A stretch of 64,000 nt of DNA from Myxococcales bacterium (GCA_016712525.1 JADJQX010000007.1:2232001-2296000); one strand, 5' to 3'. Numbered from the stretch's first letter, positions 7,739-18,406 are shown. Notes: generated by a model not told the origin, from the letters alone. Numbers and translations: made by a program.

Positions 7739-8785
7739 TCAGCGAGGCGTGCGGCCACGAACCATCCGCGCCGCGAGCCGAACGGCCTCCAGCATGCCGC
7801 GTGCGTCGGCCGTCCCCCTGCCTGCGCGGTCGAAGGCGGTGCCGTGGTCGACGCTCGTGCGCACGACGGGGAGCCCGAGCGACACGTTCACGGCTTCGCC
7901 GAACCCCGTGAGCTTCATGGCGATCGTAGCCTGGTCGTGGAACATGGCGACGACCCCGTCGTAGTGGCCTTCGCTCGCCAGCCGGAGCGCCGACTCGGCG
8001 GGGACCGGGCCCGAGACGTCGACCGGGACCCCCGCACGAGCGAGCCGCGCGCGCGCCGTCGCGATCGCAGGACCGACGACGCGGAGCTCTTCGGTGCCGA
8101 GGAGGCCGTCTTCGCCAGCGTGGGGGTTCACCCCGGACACGACCAAACGCACGGGCCGCGCGCCACGGGGGCGCACGCTCGCGAGGAACTCCGCGGTGTC
8201 GACGATGGCGCGCACGACCGCGGGTTTGGTGATCGCGGCGGGCACGTCGGAGAGCGCGAGGTGCGTCGTGACGAGCGACGTCGTGAACGTGCGCGACCAG
8301 AAGGCCATCGTCACGCTCGGGCGCCCGAGCCTCCGCATGAGGTGCTCGGTGTGCCCGAGGAAGAGGGCGGAGCCCGGCACACCCGACGACACGATCTCGG
8401 CCTTCGAGACCGGGCCCGTCACGAGCGCCGCGGCACGCCCCGCGACGACGAGATCGAGCCCCTCGTCGATGAAACCGAGCGCCGCAGCCCCCCCTTCGGG
8501 CGACGGAAACCCAGGTCGTCTCGAAGACTTACGCAGCTTCCCGTGCGGAGAGAGCACCGCAACGCGGCCGGGCTCGCGGGTTCGACCGAAGGCCTCCTCC
8601 GCCGACCGCACGGACGCGATGGCGCGCGCGTCGAGGCCCACGGCCACGGCGCGCTCGCGGAGCACGTCGATGTCTCCGAGGAGGAGGAGCCTCACGCCGC
8701 GCGGGACCTTGGTCGCTGCGACGAGAGACACCTCGGGCCCGACGCCCGCGGGGGAGCCCGTGCTGACCACGAGGTCGATCGTCAT
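7739..8785 (-). CDS. pdxA: 4-hydroxythreonine-4-phosphate dehydrogenase
   Basis: PdxA oxidises and decarboxylates 4-phosphohydroxy-L-threonine in the DXP-dependent pyridoxal phosphate pathway. The 348 residues start MTIDLVVSTGSPAGVGPEV, the usual PdxA N-terminus. The metal-binding histidine regions LGHTEHL, NPHAGEDG and FHDQ are present, as is the C-terminal VRTSVDHGTAFD. The ATG overlaps the stop of the upstream winged-helix gene by 4 bases (ATGA), so both are in one operon. Identification is firm. Confidence 0.95.
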   Translation of the reverse strand: MTIDLVVSTGSPAGVGPEVSLVAATKVPRGVRLLLLGDIDVLRERAVAVGLDARAIASVRSAEEAFGRTREPGRVAVLSPHGKLRKSSRRPGFPSPEGGAAALGFIDEGLDLVVAGRAAALVTGPVSKAEIVSSGVPGSALFLGHTEHLMRRLGRPSVTMAFWSRTFTTSLVTTHLALSDVPAAITKPAVVRAIVDTAEFLASVRPRGARPVRLVVSGVNPHAGEDGLLGTEELRVVGPAIATARARLARAGVPVDVSGPVPAESALRLASEGHYDGVVAMFHDQATIAMKLTGFGEAVNVSLGLPVVRTSVDHGTAFDRAGRGTADARGMLEAVRLAARMVRGRTPR

Positions 8786-9516
8786 GTGCGCTCGTCCCCG
8801 GGCCCACGGAGCACGTACCCCGAGCCTCGGCGGGTCTCGAGGGGGAGCGCATCCCCGAGCTTCGCGCGGAGCCTCCGCACGTGGATGTCGACCGTGCGCG
8901 CCCCCCCCTCGTAGCGCGGCCCCCACACGCGCGAGAGCAGGGCCTGCCGCGCGAACACACGCCCGCGGTGTTGCGCCAGGAAGGCGAGCAGCGAAAATTC
9001 CTTGGCGGTGAGAGAGACGCGCTGGCCGTCGACCGAGACCTCCCGCGCCGCGCGGTCGAGCACGATGCCCCCGACCTTGACGCGCTCCTCGGTGAGAAAT
9101 TCGCTCTTTTGCCACTCGAGGCGGCGAATACGCGCGTAGAGCTCCGCCGGGAAATAGGGCAGCACGATAAAGTCGTCGAACCCCGATTGGAGCGGCACCG
9201 ACGTGACCTGCCGCTCGGGGACGGCGAGGAGGGACGGCGCGGCGGCGAAGAGGGGATCTTTGCGGAACGAGCGCAGCGCGGCGACCGCGAGATCGGGCCG
9301 ACCGCCCCCTTCGACGACGAGGGCCCGCACCGTGAGCTTGACGCCCTCGGCCTCCCCCGCGAGCACCTGCGAGGGCTCGTCCCAGAAGTCGAGCACACGC
9401 ACCTCGGCGCCGAGCTGATGAAGCACCGGTGCCGCGTTGCCCTCGTCCCAGAGGCGCGGTTTGTCGCCGACCACGACGACGATGGGCGTGCCCTGAGGGC
9501 GACGCTCTCCCGTCAT
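8782..9516 (-). CDS. OmpR-type winged-helix regulator with degenerate receiver
   Basis: The C-terminal half (about 135-240) is an OmpR/PhoB-type winged helix: LTAKEFSLLAFLAQHRGRVFARQALLSRVWG, then ARTVDIHVRRLRAKLG and RGSGYVL. The N-terminal half has receiver length and some fold-like patterning (IVVVVGDKPRLWDEG, SGFDDFIVLPY) but no clear DD...D...K phospho-acceptor set, so it may not be phosphorylated. There is no adjacent histidine kinase. It is translationally coupled to pdxA, which suggests an orphan regulator rather than a classical two-component partner. Targets cannot be read from the sequence. Confidence 0.85.
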   Translation of the reverse strand: MTGERRPQGTPIVVVVGDKPRLWDEGNAAPVLHQLGAEVRVLDFWDEPSQVLAGEAEGVKLTVRALVVEGGGRPDLAVAALRSFRKDPLFAAAPSLLAVPERQVTSVPLQSGFDDFIVLPYFPAELYARIRRLEWQKSEFLTEERVKVGGIVLDRAAREVSVDGQRVSLTAKEFSLLAFLAQHRGRVFARQALLSRVWGPRYEGGARTVDIHVRRLRAKLGDALPLETRRGSGYVLRGPGDERT

Positions 9517-9626
9517 GGCGCGCTCCGTTCGAGCGCGGGTCCCGAGGCGCCCGTCCGGGCGTCACGGAAACGAGCGACGGGCGCGATGGCCCCGAAGAAG
9601 AGCGGAGGGAGGCTGCGCAACGGCCG

Positions 9627-11072
<1,446 letters not shown>

Positions 11073-11223
11073 GACGACACGGTAGGCGGTCCCGGACGCG
11101 TTAGGAAGCCATCGAATCGCAGGACGGCACCGTTCGCCCGCTCTCGCGGGACCCAGGCGTTGCCCAAAGAACCGACGAATATTGTTCGCGATCGGGGGGG
11201 GGCGCACTAGAGTGCCCTTCCGC

Positions 11224-11661
11224 ATGTGGGGCCTCCTCGTCGCGACACACGTGATGGCGAACGTCGTCTGGATCGGGGCCATCGCCTCGGTCGGGTGGCT
11301 CGTGAGGCGCGCCGCGGACCCGTCCCTCGGGGAGACCGAAAGGAAGACTTTGGGCCAGGCCGCGTATCGGCTCCTGTACCAACGGGCGGCGGCGCCGGCC
11401 TTCGCGGCGAGCTTCCTCCTGGGGGTCGCGCGCCTCCTCGAGTCCCCGAAGGGCTATTTTTCCCAGCATTGGTTCCACGGAAAGCTGTTCTTCGCCCTCG
11501 TGGTCATCGGCCTGCACCACGTGGTGGGCGCCAAGGCAAAAAAGGCCGACGGTGGGAGTAGTCAAGGCCTCGAAAGCAGCGCTATTCTCACGGGTGCCCT
11601 TCTCGCTGCCACGTTCCTGACCGTGGTCTTCGCCGTGATGAAGTCGAGCCTCGTACCTTGA
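11224..11661 (+). CDS. HemJ/CopD-like membrane protein
   Basis: This 145-residue protein has about four membrane helices. HVMANVVWIGAI in helix 1 and WFHGKLFFALVVIGLHHVVGAKAKK in the third helix region resemble HemJ, the haem-containing protoporphyrinogen oxidase of many Gram-negative bacteria, and the related CopD family. The His and Lys positions in those helices fit. The similarity is partial, so another CopD-family role is possible. The start is the ATG at 11224; the upstream open frame lacks a signal. It is divergent from tldD. Confidence 0.65.
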   Translation: MWGLLVATHVMANVVWIGAIASVGWLVRRAADPSLGETERKTLGQAAYRLLYQRAAAPAFAASFLLGVARLLESPKGYFSQHWFHGKLFFALVVIGLHHVVGAKAKKADGGSSQGLESSAILTGALLAATFLTVVFAVMKSSLVP

Positions 11662-11736
11662 CCCTACCCCGCCTCACGGCCCCCTGCCCCCCCCGAGCCG
11701 CCCTCGTGCCTTCGCCCCCAAGGAGAACGTCCCCCC

Positions 11737-14319
11737 GTGGCCATTGACCGCGAGAAGGTGCTCCAAGCTGCCCAGAAGTACGTCGAGAAGAAGAAGTACG
11801 ACAAGGCGGTCCTCGAGTATCAAAAGCTCGTCCAAGCGGATCCGAACGACGCTCGGACCCTGCTGAAGATCGGCGATCTCCAGACCAAAATGGGGACGTA
11901 CCCGGACGCCATCTCCACGTACGAGGGCGTCGGGCGCCTCTATGCGCAGCAGGGCTTCGCCCTCAAGGCGATTGCAGTCTACAAGCAGATCCGCGAGCTC
12001 ATCGCGAAGCACGCGCCGACCCTCGACGAGCGGTACGGGCACATCACCCCGAAGCTCGCGGAGCTCTACGAGCAGCTCGGCCTCGTGAGCGACGCCCTCG
12101 CCGCCTTGGACGAGGTCGCGACCCGGTTCCAACGCCAACAGCGCGACGACGAAGCCATCGCGGTCTGCCAAAAGATCGTCCAGCTCGACCCGACGAACCC
12201 CCTGCCTCACCTCCGCTTGGCCGAGGCCTTCTCCCGCACGAGGGACGTCGACGGCGCGGTGGGCTCCTTCCGCACGGCGGCCTCGCTGCTCGTTCAGATC
12301 GGCCGGCGGGACGACGCCATCAAGGTGCTCGAGCGGCTCCTGCACCACCGCGGGGACCTCGAGCAGGCGCGGCAGTGCGCGGAGCTCTACCTCCAACGAG
12401 GGCAGCCGCAGGACGGCATGCTCGCGCTCGCGAAGCTCCAGGTGTGTTTCCAGGCCGACCCGCGCGACCTCGACACGCTCGGGCTTTTGTCTCGCGCGTT
12501 CACGGTGATCGGCCAGGCCGCCAAGTCGGTCGAGGTCCAAAAAGAGATGGCGAGGGTCGCCCGCGACACGGGGCGCACGGATCTCTTCCGCGAGTACGCG
12601 ACGCGCCTCCTTCAGATCGCCCCCCACGACGAGGTGGTCCAGCGGCTCGCGGGCCAAGCCATGCCCGAGCGCATGGCCGCCTACCCCACCCCACCTCCCC
12701 CCCAACCGCAGACGGGGCCGGGGTACGTCCCTCAAGGCCCTCCGCAGGGTTATGGCGCGCCGGTGGCTCCCCCGGCTCCTCCTGCGCCTCCCCCGATGCG
12801 ACCGCAGACGGCGGCGGGCTCCCCCTTCGCGCAGACGGCGATGGCCTCGGGTCAATCGTGGCCGATGCGTGGTCCCGAGGCGCCGCCTCCTCCACCGCCC
12901 CCTCCTCCCCCGCCGCAAGAGACCGAGGCCAACGAGGAGCTCTACGAGGACGCCGACGAGCTCTACGAAGACGCCGACGGCATGGCGGAGGCCGAGCCCG
13001 AGGCGGCGAACGCCCCCGAGGCCGAGACGGGCCCCACCGAAGACGTCCCTACGCTGCTCGAGAACGCCGCGGCGTTCCGCCGTGTCCGTCTCTACGACAA
13101 GGCGCTCGGGGCCATCGAACGCGCGCTCGAGCTCGATCCGCGCTCGGGCGAGGCCTACGAGGCCATGCGCGACATCTTCCTCGAAGAAGGCCGCATCGAG
13201 GAGGCCGTGGCGGCCATGCTCTCGCTCGCGAGCCTCTTCGTCGACGCGCTCGACGGCGACTCGGCCGCGCGCACGCTCCAAGACGTGCTCGCCTACGACC
13301 CGCAAAATCCCCGGGCGATCGAGCTTCTCCGCGAGCTCGGCTACGAGGTGGTCGACGAGAACACCGAGCTTCCCCAAGACGAGGCGACGGGCGCCGAAGC
13401 CTACGACGACGCGAACCGGCTCCCCTCGTACGATCTCGAGGAGATGGGCCCCGAGGACGTGTCCAGCCAGTACGGCGACGGCAACCAGGTCGTCGTTCGA
13501 GGCGAGGCCGCGCCGCTCCCGTCGTTCTCCCTCGACAACCACGAGGCCCAAGGCGAAGCCTACGCCAAACGTGCGGGAGGGTCCGAAGCGCCGCGCGGCA
13601 TGGAGCTCGAGGACGCGCTCGAGGAGTCCGAGTTCTTCGCGTCGCGCGGGCTCTTCGACGACGCGTACAACATCCTCGTCGGGCAGCTCGATCGTTACCC
13701 GAACCACCCGCTCCTCCGCGAGCGCCTCGCCGAGCTCGAGTACTCGCAGCAATCGGCGAGCGGCGCCCGCGAACGCCCGACCGACGACCGCTCGTTCGAC
13801 ATCGCCGAGTCCCTCGACCTCTACCACGAGGCCCCTGTCACGGCGGCCGGAGGCTTCTCCAGCGGCGACGAGCAGGTCGACGTCGAAGAGGTCTTCCAGA
13901 AGTTCAAAGAGGGCGTCGAGAAGGAGATCTCGCAGGACGACTCGCACACCCACTACGACCTCGCCATCGCCTATAAGGAGATGGGCCTCATCGACGACGC
14001 GATCCGCGAGTTCGACGTGGCCGCGCGCGACCAAGAGATGGAGTGCGTGTGCCAGAGCATGATCGGCACGCTGGAGCTCGAACGGGGCAACGTCGGCGAG
14101 GCGATCGAAGCCTTCCTGCGCGGCCTGAACGCTCCGGTCAAAGAGCCCGCCCAAGAGCTCACGCTCCTCTACGAGCTCGGGAACGCGTACGAGGCCAAGA
14201 AGATGCCTCGTGAGGCGCTCGCGTACTTCCAGAAGGTCGTCCGCAAGGATCCGCGCTTCCGCGACGTGGGCGAGCGGGTCGCGCGCCTCTCGCAAAAAGC
14301 GCCCGGCCGCGCCAGCTAA
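11737..14319 (+). CDS. Large TPR repeat protein with proline-rich spacer
   Basis: This 860-residue protein has no signal peptide. TPR-like helical pairs fill residues of about 1-305, beginning MAIDREKVLQAAQKYVEKKKYDKAV and with typical spacing in EYQKLVQADPNDARTLLKIG. Residues of about 310-395 are a Pro/Gln-rich and poly-Pro spacer, followed by a Glu/Asp-rich segment. More TPR units fill the rest, including LRERLAELEY and YDLAIAYKEMGLIDDAI. It is probably a cytoplasmic scaffold for protein complexes. I know similar N-terminal sequences only as uncharacterised myxobacterial TPR proteins. The GTG start has AAGGAG upstream. It converges on lpxA. Confidence 0.88.
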   Translation: MAIDREKVLQAAQKYVEKKKYDKAVLEYQKLVQADPNDARTLLKIGDLQTKMGTYPDAISTYEGVGRLYAQQGFALKAIAVYKQIRELIAKHAPTLDERYGHITPKLAELYEQLGLVSDALAALDEVATRFQRQQRDDEAIAVCQKIVQLDPTNPLPHLRLAEAFSRTRDVDGAVGSFRTAASLLVQIGRRDDAIKVLERLLHHRGDLEQARQCAELYLQRGQPQDGMLALAKLQVCFQADPRDLDTLGLLSRAFTVIGQAAKSVEVQKEMARVARDTGRTDLFREYATRLLQIAPHDEVVQRLAGQAMPERMAAYPTPPPPQPQTGPGYVPQGPPQGYGAPVAPPAPPAPPPMRPQTAAGSPFAQTAMASGQSWPMRGPEAPPPPPPPPPPPQETEANEELYEDADELYEDADGMAEAEPEAANAPEAETGPTEDVPTLLENAAAFRRVRLYDKALGAIERALELDPRSGEAYEAMRDIFLEEGRIEEAVAAMLSLASLFVDALDGDSAARTLQDVLAYDPQNPRAIELLRELGYEVVDENTELPQDEATGAEAYDDANRLPSYDLEEMGPEDVSSQYGDGNQVVVRGEAAPLPSFSLDNHEAQGEAYAKRAGGSEAPRGMELEDALEESEFFASRGLFDDAYNILVGQLDRYPNHPLLRERLAELEYSQQSASGARERPTDDRSFDIAESLDLYHEAPVTAAGGFSSGDEQVDVEEVFQKFKEGVEKEISQDDSHTHYDLAIAYKEMGLIDDAIREFDVAARDQEMECVCQSMIGTLELERGNVGEAIEAFLRGLNAPVKEPAQELTLLYELGNAYEAKKMPREALAYFQKVVRKDPRFRDVGERVARLSQKAPGRAS

Positions 14320-14350
14320 ATCACCAGCGTTGTCGGGCACTTACGCAACG

Positions 14351-15160
14351 TCACGTTCGCGCTGTGACCCACGCCACGAGGGCACGCGCGAGCGGGTCGG
14401 CCTCGGGCGCCAACGCCTCGAGCCGCGCCTTGCGGGTTCCGTCGGCGCGGACGAAGAGCGCACGGAAGACACGCTCGAGGGCCTCGAGGCTCGTGTCCGA
14501 GACGCCTCGCCTCCGCAAACCCACCTTGTTGAGCGCGCGCACGCGAGCCCTGTCGCCCTGGACGATGACGAACGGCGGCACGTCAACCTCGCACATCGCG
14601 CCGGCCGCCACGAACGCGCTCTCCCCGACACGCACGTGCTGCGCGACCCCCGCGAGGCCACCAAAGGTGACGTGATCCTCGATCGTGACGTGGCCTGCGA
14701 GCTGCACGCCGTTCGCGACGACCACGTGCCTCCCGACACGCGCGTCGTGACCGACGTGCGAAGAGGCCATGAGGAGCGAGCCCTCCCCGACGTGCGTCTC
14801 GCCGCCGCCCGTCCCGACGTGGAGGGTCACGTTCTCCCTCACGACGACCCCGTCGCCGACGACGAGCGTGCCCTCGGCGAGCTCGCCTTCCCCGCCGCCG
14901 CGCGGACGCACCTGAGGAGGCCCACCGACGCTCGCGAACGGGTGCACGGACACGCCACGACCGAGGCGCGTCTTGCCGTGGACGACCACGTGCGACACGA
15001 GCACGGTGCCCGCCCCGACGTGCACCTCGGGGCCCACCACGCAATAGGGGCCGATCTCGACCCCCGCCTCGAGGTGAGCCCGCGGATCGACGACGGCCGT
15101 CGCGTGGACGGTCGCTTCGCCCGAGGACAGCTCGCGGAGGCGCGGCCTGCTCTTCTTCAT
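14351..15160 (-). CDS. lpxA: UDP-N-acetylglucosamine acyltransferase LpxA
   Basis: LpxA transfers a 3-hydroxyacyl chain from acyl carrier protein to UDP-GlcNAc, the first step of lipid A synthesis. The 269-residue protein has hexapeptide repeats of the left-handed beta-helix, the catalytic histidine in SSHVGHD (H138), GGPPQ near residue 80 and an LpxA-type C-terminal helical tail (RVRALNKVGLRRRG). The ATG overlaps the fabZ stop by 4 bases. This completes the ompH-lpxD-fabZ-lpxA order; no lpxB or lpxI follows. Confidence 0.94.
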   Translation of the reverse strand: MKKSRPRLRELSSGEATVHATAVVDPRAHLEAGVEIGPYCVVGPEVHVGAGTVLVSHVVVHGKTRLGRGVSVHPFASVGGPPQVRPRGGGEGELAEGTLVVGDGVVVRENVTLHVGTGGGETHVGEGSLLMASSHVGHDARVGRHVVVANGVQLAGHVTIEDHVTFGGLAGVAQHVRVGESAFVAAGAMCEVDVPPFVIVQGDRARVRALNKVGLRRRGVSDTSLEALERVFRALFVRADGTRKARLEALAPEADPLARALVAWVTART

Positions 15161-15612
15161 CCTGCCCTTTCGACGATGCCGGTCATGATCTCGGCCTCGG
15201 CCACGGGCACCCCGTCGACGGTGGCGAGCCCCTTCATCTTCCAGACGCCTTCGCGGCGGAAGAGGACCCGAACCTCGAGGTCGACCCGATCGCCGGGCAC
15301 GATCGGCTTGCGGAACTTCGCGCGGTCGACGCCGAGGAACACCATGAGCTTCGTCGAGAGATCGAACGGCTCGGTCGCGAACGCGAGCACCCCGCCTATC
15401 TGGGCGAACGACTCGATGACCAAGACGCCCGGCATGATGGGATTTTCCGGGAAGTGACCGAGGAACCAAGGCTCGTTCATGGCGACGCACTTGTGGCCCC
15501 GCACGACCTCCCCCGGGACGACTTCGGTCACCCGATCCACGAGCAAAAACGGCCACTTGTGTGGCAGGACACGCAAGAGGTGGCTGAGATCCTTGGGGGC
15601 TGGCGAAGTCAC
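15157..15612 (-). CDS. fabZ: 3-hydroxyacyl-[ACP] dehydratase FabZ
   Basis: FabZ dehydrates 3-hydroxyacyl-ACP in fatty acid elongation and shares its substrate with LpxA and LpxD. The 151 residues contain PHKWPFLLVDRV and the active-site GHFPENPIMPGVLVIES, with H53 and E67 as catalytic pair. The GTG start overlaps the lpxD stop by 4 bases and is preceded by GAGGAG. The stop overlaps the lpxA ATG. Confidence 0.95.
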   Translation of the reverse strand: MTSPAPKDLSHLLRVLPHKWPFLLVDRVTEVVPGEVVRGHKCVAMNEPWFLGHFPENPIMPGVLVIESFAQIGGVLAFATEPFDLSTKLMVFLGVDRAKFRKPIVPGDRVDLEVRVLFRREGVWKMKGLATVDGVPVAEAEIMTGIVERAG

Positions 15613-16496
15613 GTGCGGCTCCTCGACCGCGACGTGTGGCCCGTGGCCGAACGGTACGATGCCGCGAGACCTCGGAGCCACGTCACGCGCGGGACGGCCG
15701 GGTATCCTGCCACGACGGCCCCCGCGGGTACATGGGAGGTGACCCCGCTCTTCGCCGCGACCTTGGCCATGGCCCCGATGCGCACGTGATCGGCCACGCC
15801 GACCTGGCCTCCGAGCACGACCCCGTCCCCGAGCTCGACCGAGCCGGCGAGCCCCACCTGAGCGCAGAGCACACACGATCGACCGATGCGCACGTTGTGC
15901 CCCACGTGAACGTGCGCGTCGATCTTGGTGCCCGCGCCGACGTGCGTGGGCCCGAGCGTGCCGGCGTCGATCGTCACGTGGGACGCGATCCACACGTCGT
16001 CCTCCACGACCACCCCGCCGAGCTGGGGCAGGTGCTCGAGGCCGCGTTCTCCGGCGACGAACCCGAACCCTGGGGCTCCGAGCACGGCGTACGCGCCGAT
16101 CCGCACCCGCTTCCCGAGCCGCACCCGCGGGTGCACGATCGCGGTGGGGTCGACGACACACCCTTCGCCTCTCGGCCCCGACACGTCCTCGGAAGTGGCC
16201 GCCGCGAGCAACCTCGCGACGACGGCCAGAGGCTCCGGATGCACCCAGACAGGCCGACCCTCGAGCCGAGCCGCGAGCGCCTCCGACACGATCACCGAAG
16301 CTCCCGAGGACAGCACGTCGTCGACACGCGGCACGTACTCCGCGCGGGTCACCGGGACGAGCGTGCCCTCGCGCGGCTCGTGGATCGACGAGAGCCCCCG
16401 CACGTGGCGAGCCTCGGCGCCGAAAACGAGACGCCCCCCGTGTTGGCCAGAGAGACCTACGAGGGGCGCTTCTTCGATGTGGATGCGGGAGGGCAT
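15609..16496 (-). CDS. lpxD: UDP-3-O-acylglucosamine N-acyltransferase LpxD
   Basis: LpxD adds the second, N-linked hydroxyacyl chain in lipid A synthesis. The 295-residue protein has a short N-terminal uridine-binding region and a hexapeptide-repeat domain; the catalytic histidine is in HVGHN (H200), and APGFGFV is a family signature. It is somewhat shorter than the E. coli protein (about 340). It lies 11 bases after ompH and is coupled to fabZ. Confidence 0.93.
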   Translation of the reverse strand: MPSRIHIEEAPLVGLSGQHGGRLVFGAEARHVRGLSSIHEPREGTLVPVTRAEYVPRVDDVLSSGASVIVSEALAARLEGRPVWVHPEPLAVVARLLAAATSEDVSGPRGEGCVVDPTAIVHPRVRLGKRVRIGAYAVLGAPGFGFVAGERGLEHLPQLGGVVVEDDVWIASHVTIDAGTLGPTHVGAGTKIDAHVHVGHNVRIGRSCVLCAQVGLAGSVELGDGVVLGGQVGVADHVRIGAMAKVAAKSGVTSHVPAGAVVAGYPAVPRVTWLRGLAASYRSATGHTSRSRSRT

Positions 16497-16507
16497 CCGC
16501 CGCGGGG

Positions 16508-17086
16508 CTACTTCTTGGGCGGAGCCGCCGGGCCCGCGCCGCCACCACCGCTGTTGTAGGCCTGGATGGCGCGGTCGGTGAGGTCGAGATCCGAGCGGAC
16601 GTAGGCGGTCGTGTTCTTGTCGATCACGATGTCGATGTTCTCGGAGGTGGCGAGGCGCTTGATGATGGCCATGACCTTCTCGATCACGGGCTCGGTGAGC
16701 TCCTTCTGCTTCTTTTCGAGCTCTTTATTGTACTCGAGGAAGATCTGCTGAAGGTCGATCATCTGCTTTTGCCACTCGTCGACCCGCTTCTGCAGGGCCT
16801 CTTTCGAGAGCACGCGCGACTGCTTGTCGATCTCTTCTTTTTGGCGCTGGAGGTCCTTCTGCTTCGCGTCGAGCTGCTGCTGGCGCGACTCGAAGAGCTT
16901 CTTCAGCGTGGCTTGCGCGCGGAGCCCGTCCTCGGTCTGCGCGACCGCGCGTTGGACGTCGACCACGCCGATGCGCGACGACGACCCCTCGGCGTGCGCC
17001 ACCTTGGGCGACGACGCGAGGGCGAACGAGACGGCGAGCGCGGAGAGGCCACGCACGAAGAAACGGAACCGGGGAGAGGTGGCCAT
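16508..17086 (-). CDS. Periplasmic chaperone Skp/OmpH
   Basis: Skp (OmpH) holds unfolded outer-membrane proteins in the periplasm. This 192-residue protein has a signal peptide (FFVRGLSALAVSFALASSPKVAHA), then IGVVDVQRAVAQTEDG, the family N-terminal strand, and a long coiled-coil rich in Gln, Lys and Glu (about 60-140). The C-terminus ends in Gly/Pro/Lys. The ATG at 17086 has AGGA upstream; an earlier in-frame ATG at 17149 would spoil the signal peptide. It heads the lpxD-fabZ-lpxA operon, as in many Gram-negative bacteria, but bamA is not next to it here. Confidence 0.9.
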   Translation of the reverse strand: MATSPRFRFFVRGLSALAVSFALASSPKVAHAEGSSSRIGVVDVQRAVAQTEDGLRAQATLKKLFESRQQQLDAKQKDLQRQKEEIDKQSRVLSKEALQKRVDEWQKQMIDLQQIFLEYNKELEKKQKELTEPVIEKVMAIIKRLATSENIDIVIDKNTTAYVRSDLDLTDRAIQAYNSGGGGAGPAAPPKK

Positions 17087-17401
17087 GAACAACGTCCTTT
17101 TCCTGAGGAAAACGCGACCGGGACTACTCCGCCCGCTCGGTAAGGTCAAGTCGAGGGGCTCGCCCTCACTCGGGTGAACCCCAGCCCAAGACGGAGCCTT
17201 CCCGGACCGGATCGAATGGCCTCGCCGGCGTTAACCGCCGTTCACTGCGGCGCGAGGTGCAGGGGCGGGACGTGCAAATCGACCGGAGATCCGTCAGGAT
17301 CCGAGGCGTCCGCGCGCTCCTTTGGGCTGGCACGAGAGTTGTACATGGACGTACCGTTTCCCGGGGCGAGCACGCCTCGTTGTGCCTTTCGGAGGCTCCA
17401 C
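17087..17401. other. Divergent intergenic region, ompH / Cys-rich protein
   Basis: 315 bases without a gene. The right part contains a sigma-54-type promoter (17328-17343) and a GGAGG ribosome site just before 17402. The ompH promoter must lie in the left part, but I cannot point to a convincing -35/-10 pair. A dyad CGGCGTTAACCGCCG near 17228-17242 is seen; its role is unknown. Confidence 0.6.
17328..17343 (+). promoter_or_regulatory. Sigma-54 (-24/-12) promoter
   Basis: TGGCACG (17328-17334), four bases, then TTGTA (17339-17343) matches the sigma-54 consensus TGGCACG-N4-TTGCA except for C to T in the -12 element. It would start transcription near 17354, leaving a leader of about 48 bases before the ATG at 17402. 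An enhancer-binding activator would be required; its site is not evident. Confidence 0.6.
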
Positions 17402-18406
17402 ATGACGTCGTTCGGCAAGCTTGCGTTCCTCTCCCTCTTCGGTCTCGGCGGGGCCGTCGTGTTCTCCAGCGGCTGCGGGACCGACACGGGGACGAGCTAC
17501 TACTGCGACCAAAACGGCTGCTACACGTGCGACGGCTTCGGCTGCGCCACCGTGCCCACCCCGTCGAAGCCGGCGTGTCGAAACGCCACCGCCTGCGGCC
17601 CCGACGCCGTCTGCACCACCGTGGGGTGCGCCCAAAAGTGCACGACCGACGCCGCCTGCCCCCGCGGTGAGGTGTGCAAGACCGGTGTGTGCGTCGCCCC
17701 CACCACCCAGACTCCCCCGAAGACGCAAGAGTGTCTCGACAAGACCGACTGCGCCGGCACCGCCGCGTGCGTGTCCGGCCTCTGCAAGGCCTGCGGCGGC
17801 ACGAACGGCCCCTGCCCTTGCGCGACGGCGACCGACTGCTCCGGCAGCGAGGTCTGCATCGCGGGCTCCTGCACGCCAAAGTCGGCCACCTGCACGTTCT
17901 CGAGCGAGTGCGGCGCGAACCAAGTGTGCGCCGACGGCCAGTGCCTCGCCGAGTGCGACGCCCAGCGCGCGTGCGGCGCCGGGTTCACCTGCGATCGCGG
18001 CGCGTGCCGGCCCTCGGGCACGGGCGGCCCCGCGTGCTCGGCCGAGGTGCCCTGCCCCCAAGGCTCGCTCTGCGTCGGTGGCGCGTGCGCCCCGCAGTGC
18101 ACCCAAGACGCCCAGTGCGGCGACGGAAAGTACTGCAACCAGGGCGCTTGCGCGGTCGACACCCGCCCCAAGCCGAACTGCACGAGCGACGCGCAATGCC
18201 AGGGCGGCGCGAACCCGCGTGTGTGCCGCGATGGCTTCTGCAAGTACACCTGCCAAGACGACCAGACCTGCCGCACGATCGACTCGCGCATCGGGTACTG
18301 CGCCGCCGACAAGGTGTGCCGCACGCAGCAAGAGGCGAACCCCGAGTGCCGCGACAGCGCCCAGTGCGGCCAGGGCAAGATCTGCGTCGACAACCAGTGC
18401 CGCTGA
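17402..18406 (+). CDS. Secreted Cys-rich repeat protein
   Basis: This 334-residue protein has a signal peptide (FGKLAFLSLFGLGGAVVFSSGC) ending at a cysteine, so it is a likely lipoprotein with a loose lipobox. The mature part is a series of roughly ten modules of about 25-30 residues with four to six Cys each, of the pattern C-x(4)-C-x(6)-C-x(2)-G-x-C. These disulfide-rich modules are frequent in Polyangiales surface proteins. No enzyme motif is present. It is preceded by GGAGG and by a sigma-54 promoter, so expression is probably conditional. It ends before a repeat-rich intergenic region and converges on the cation-efflux gene. Confidence 0.82.
   Translation: MTSFGKLAFLSLFGLGGAVVFSSGCGTDTGTSYYCDQNGCYTCDGFGCATVPTPSKPACRNATACGPDAVCTTVGCAQKCTTDAACPRGEVCKTGVCVAPTTQTPPKTQECLDKTDCAGTAACVSGLCKACGGTNGPCPCATATDCSGSEVCIAGSCTPKSATCTFSSECGANQVCADGQCLAECDAQRACGAGFTCDRGACRPSGTGGPACSAEVPCPQGSLCVGGACAPQCTQDAQCGDGKYCNQGACAVDTRPKPNCTSDAQCQGGANPRVCRDGFCKYTCQDDQTCRTIDSRIGYCAADKVCRTQQEANPECRDSAQCGQGKICVDNQCR

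Noticed and set aside
11674..14340. 888-codon open frame on the minus strand opposite the TPR gene
   Set aside because: It is the antisense of a clear TPR protein, is rich in Arg/Glu/Leu low complexity and has no domain. High GC makes long antisense frames common.
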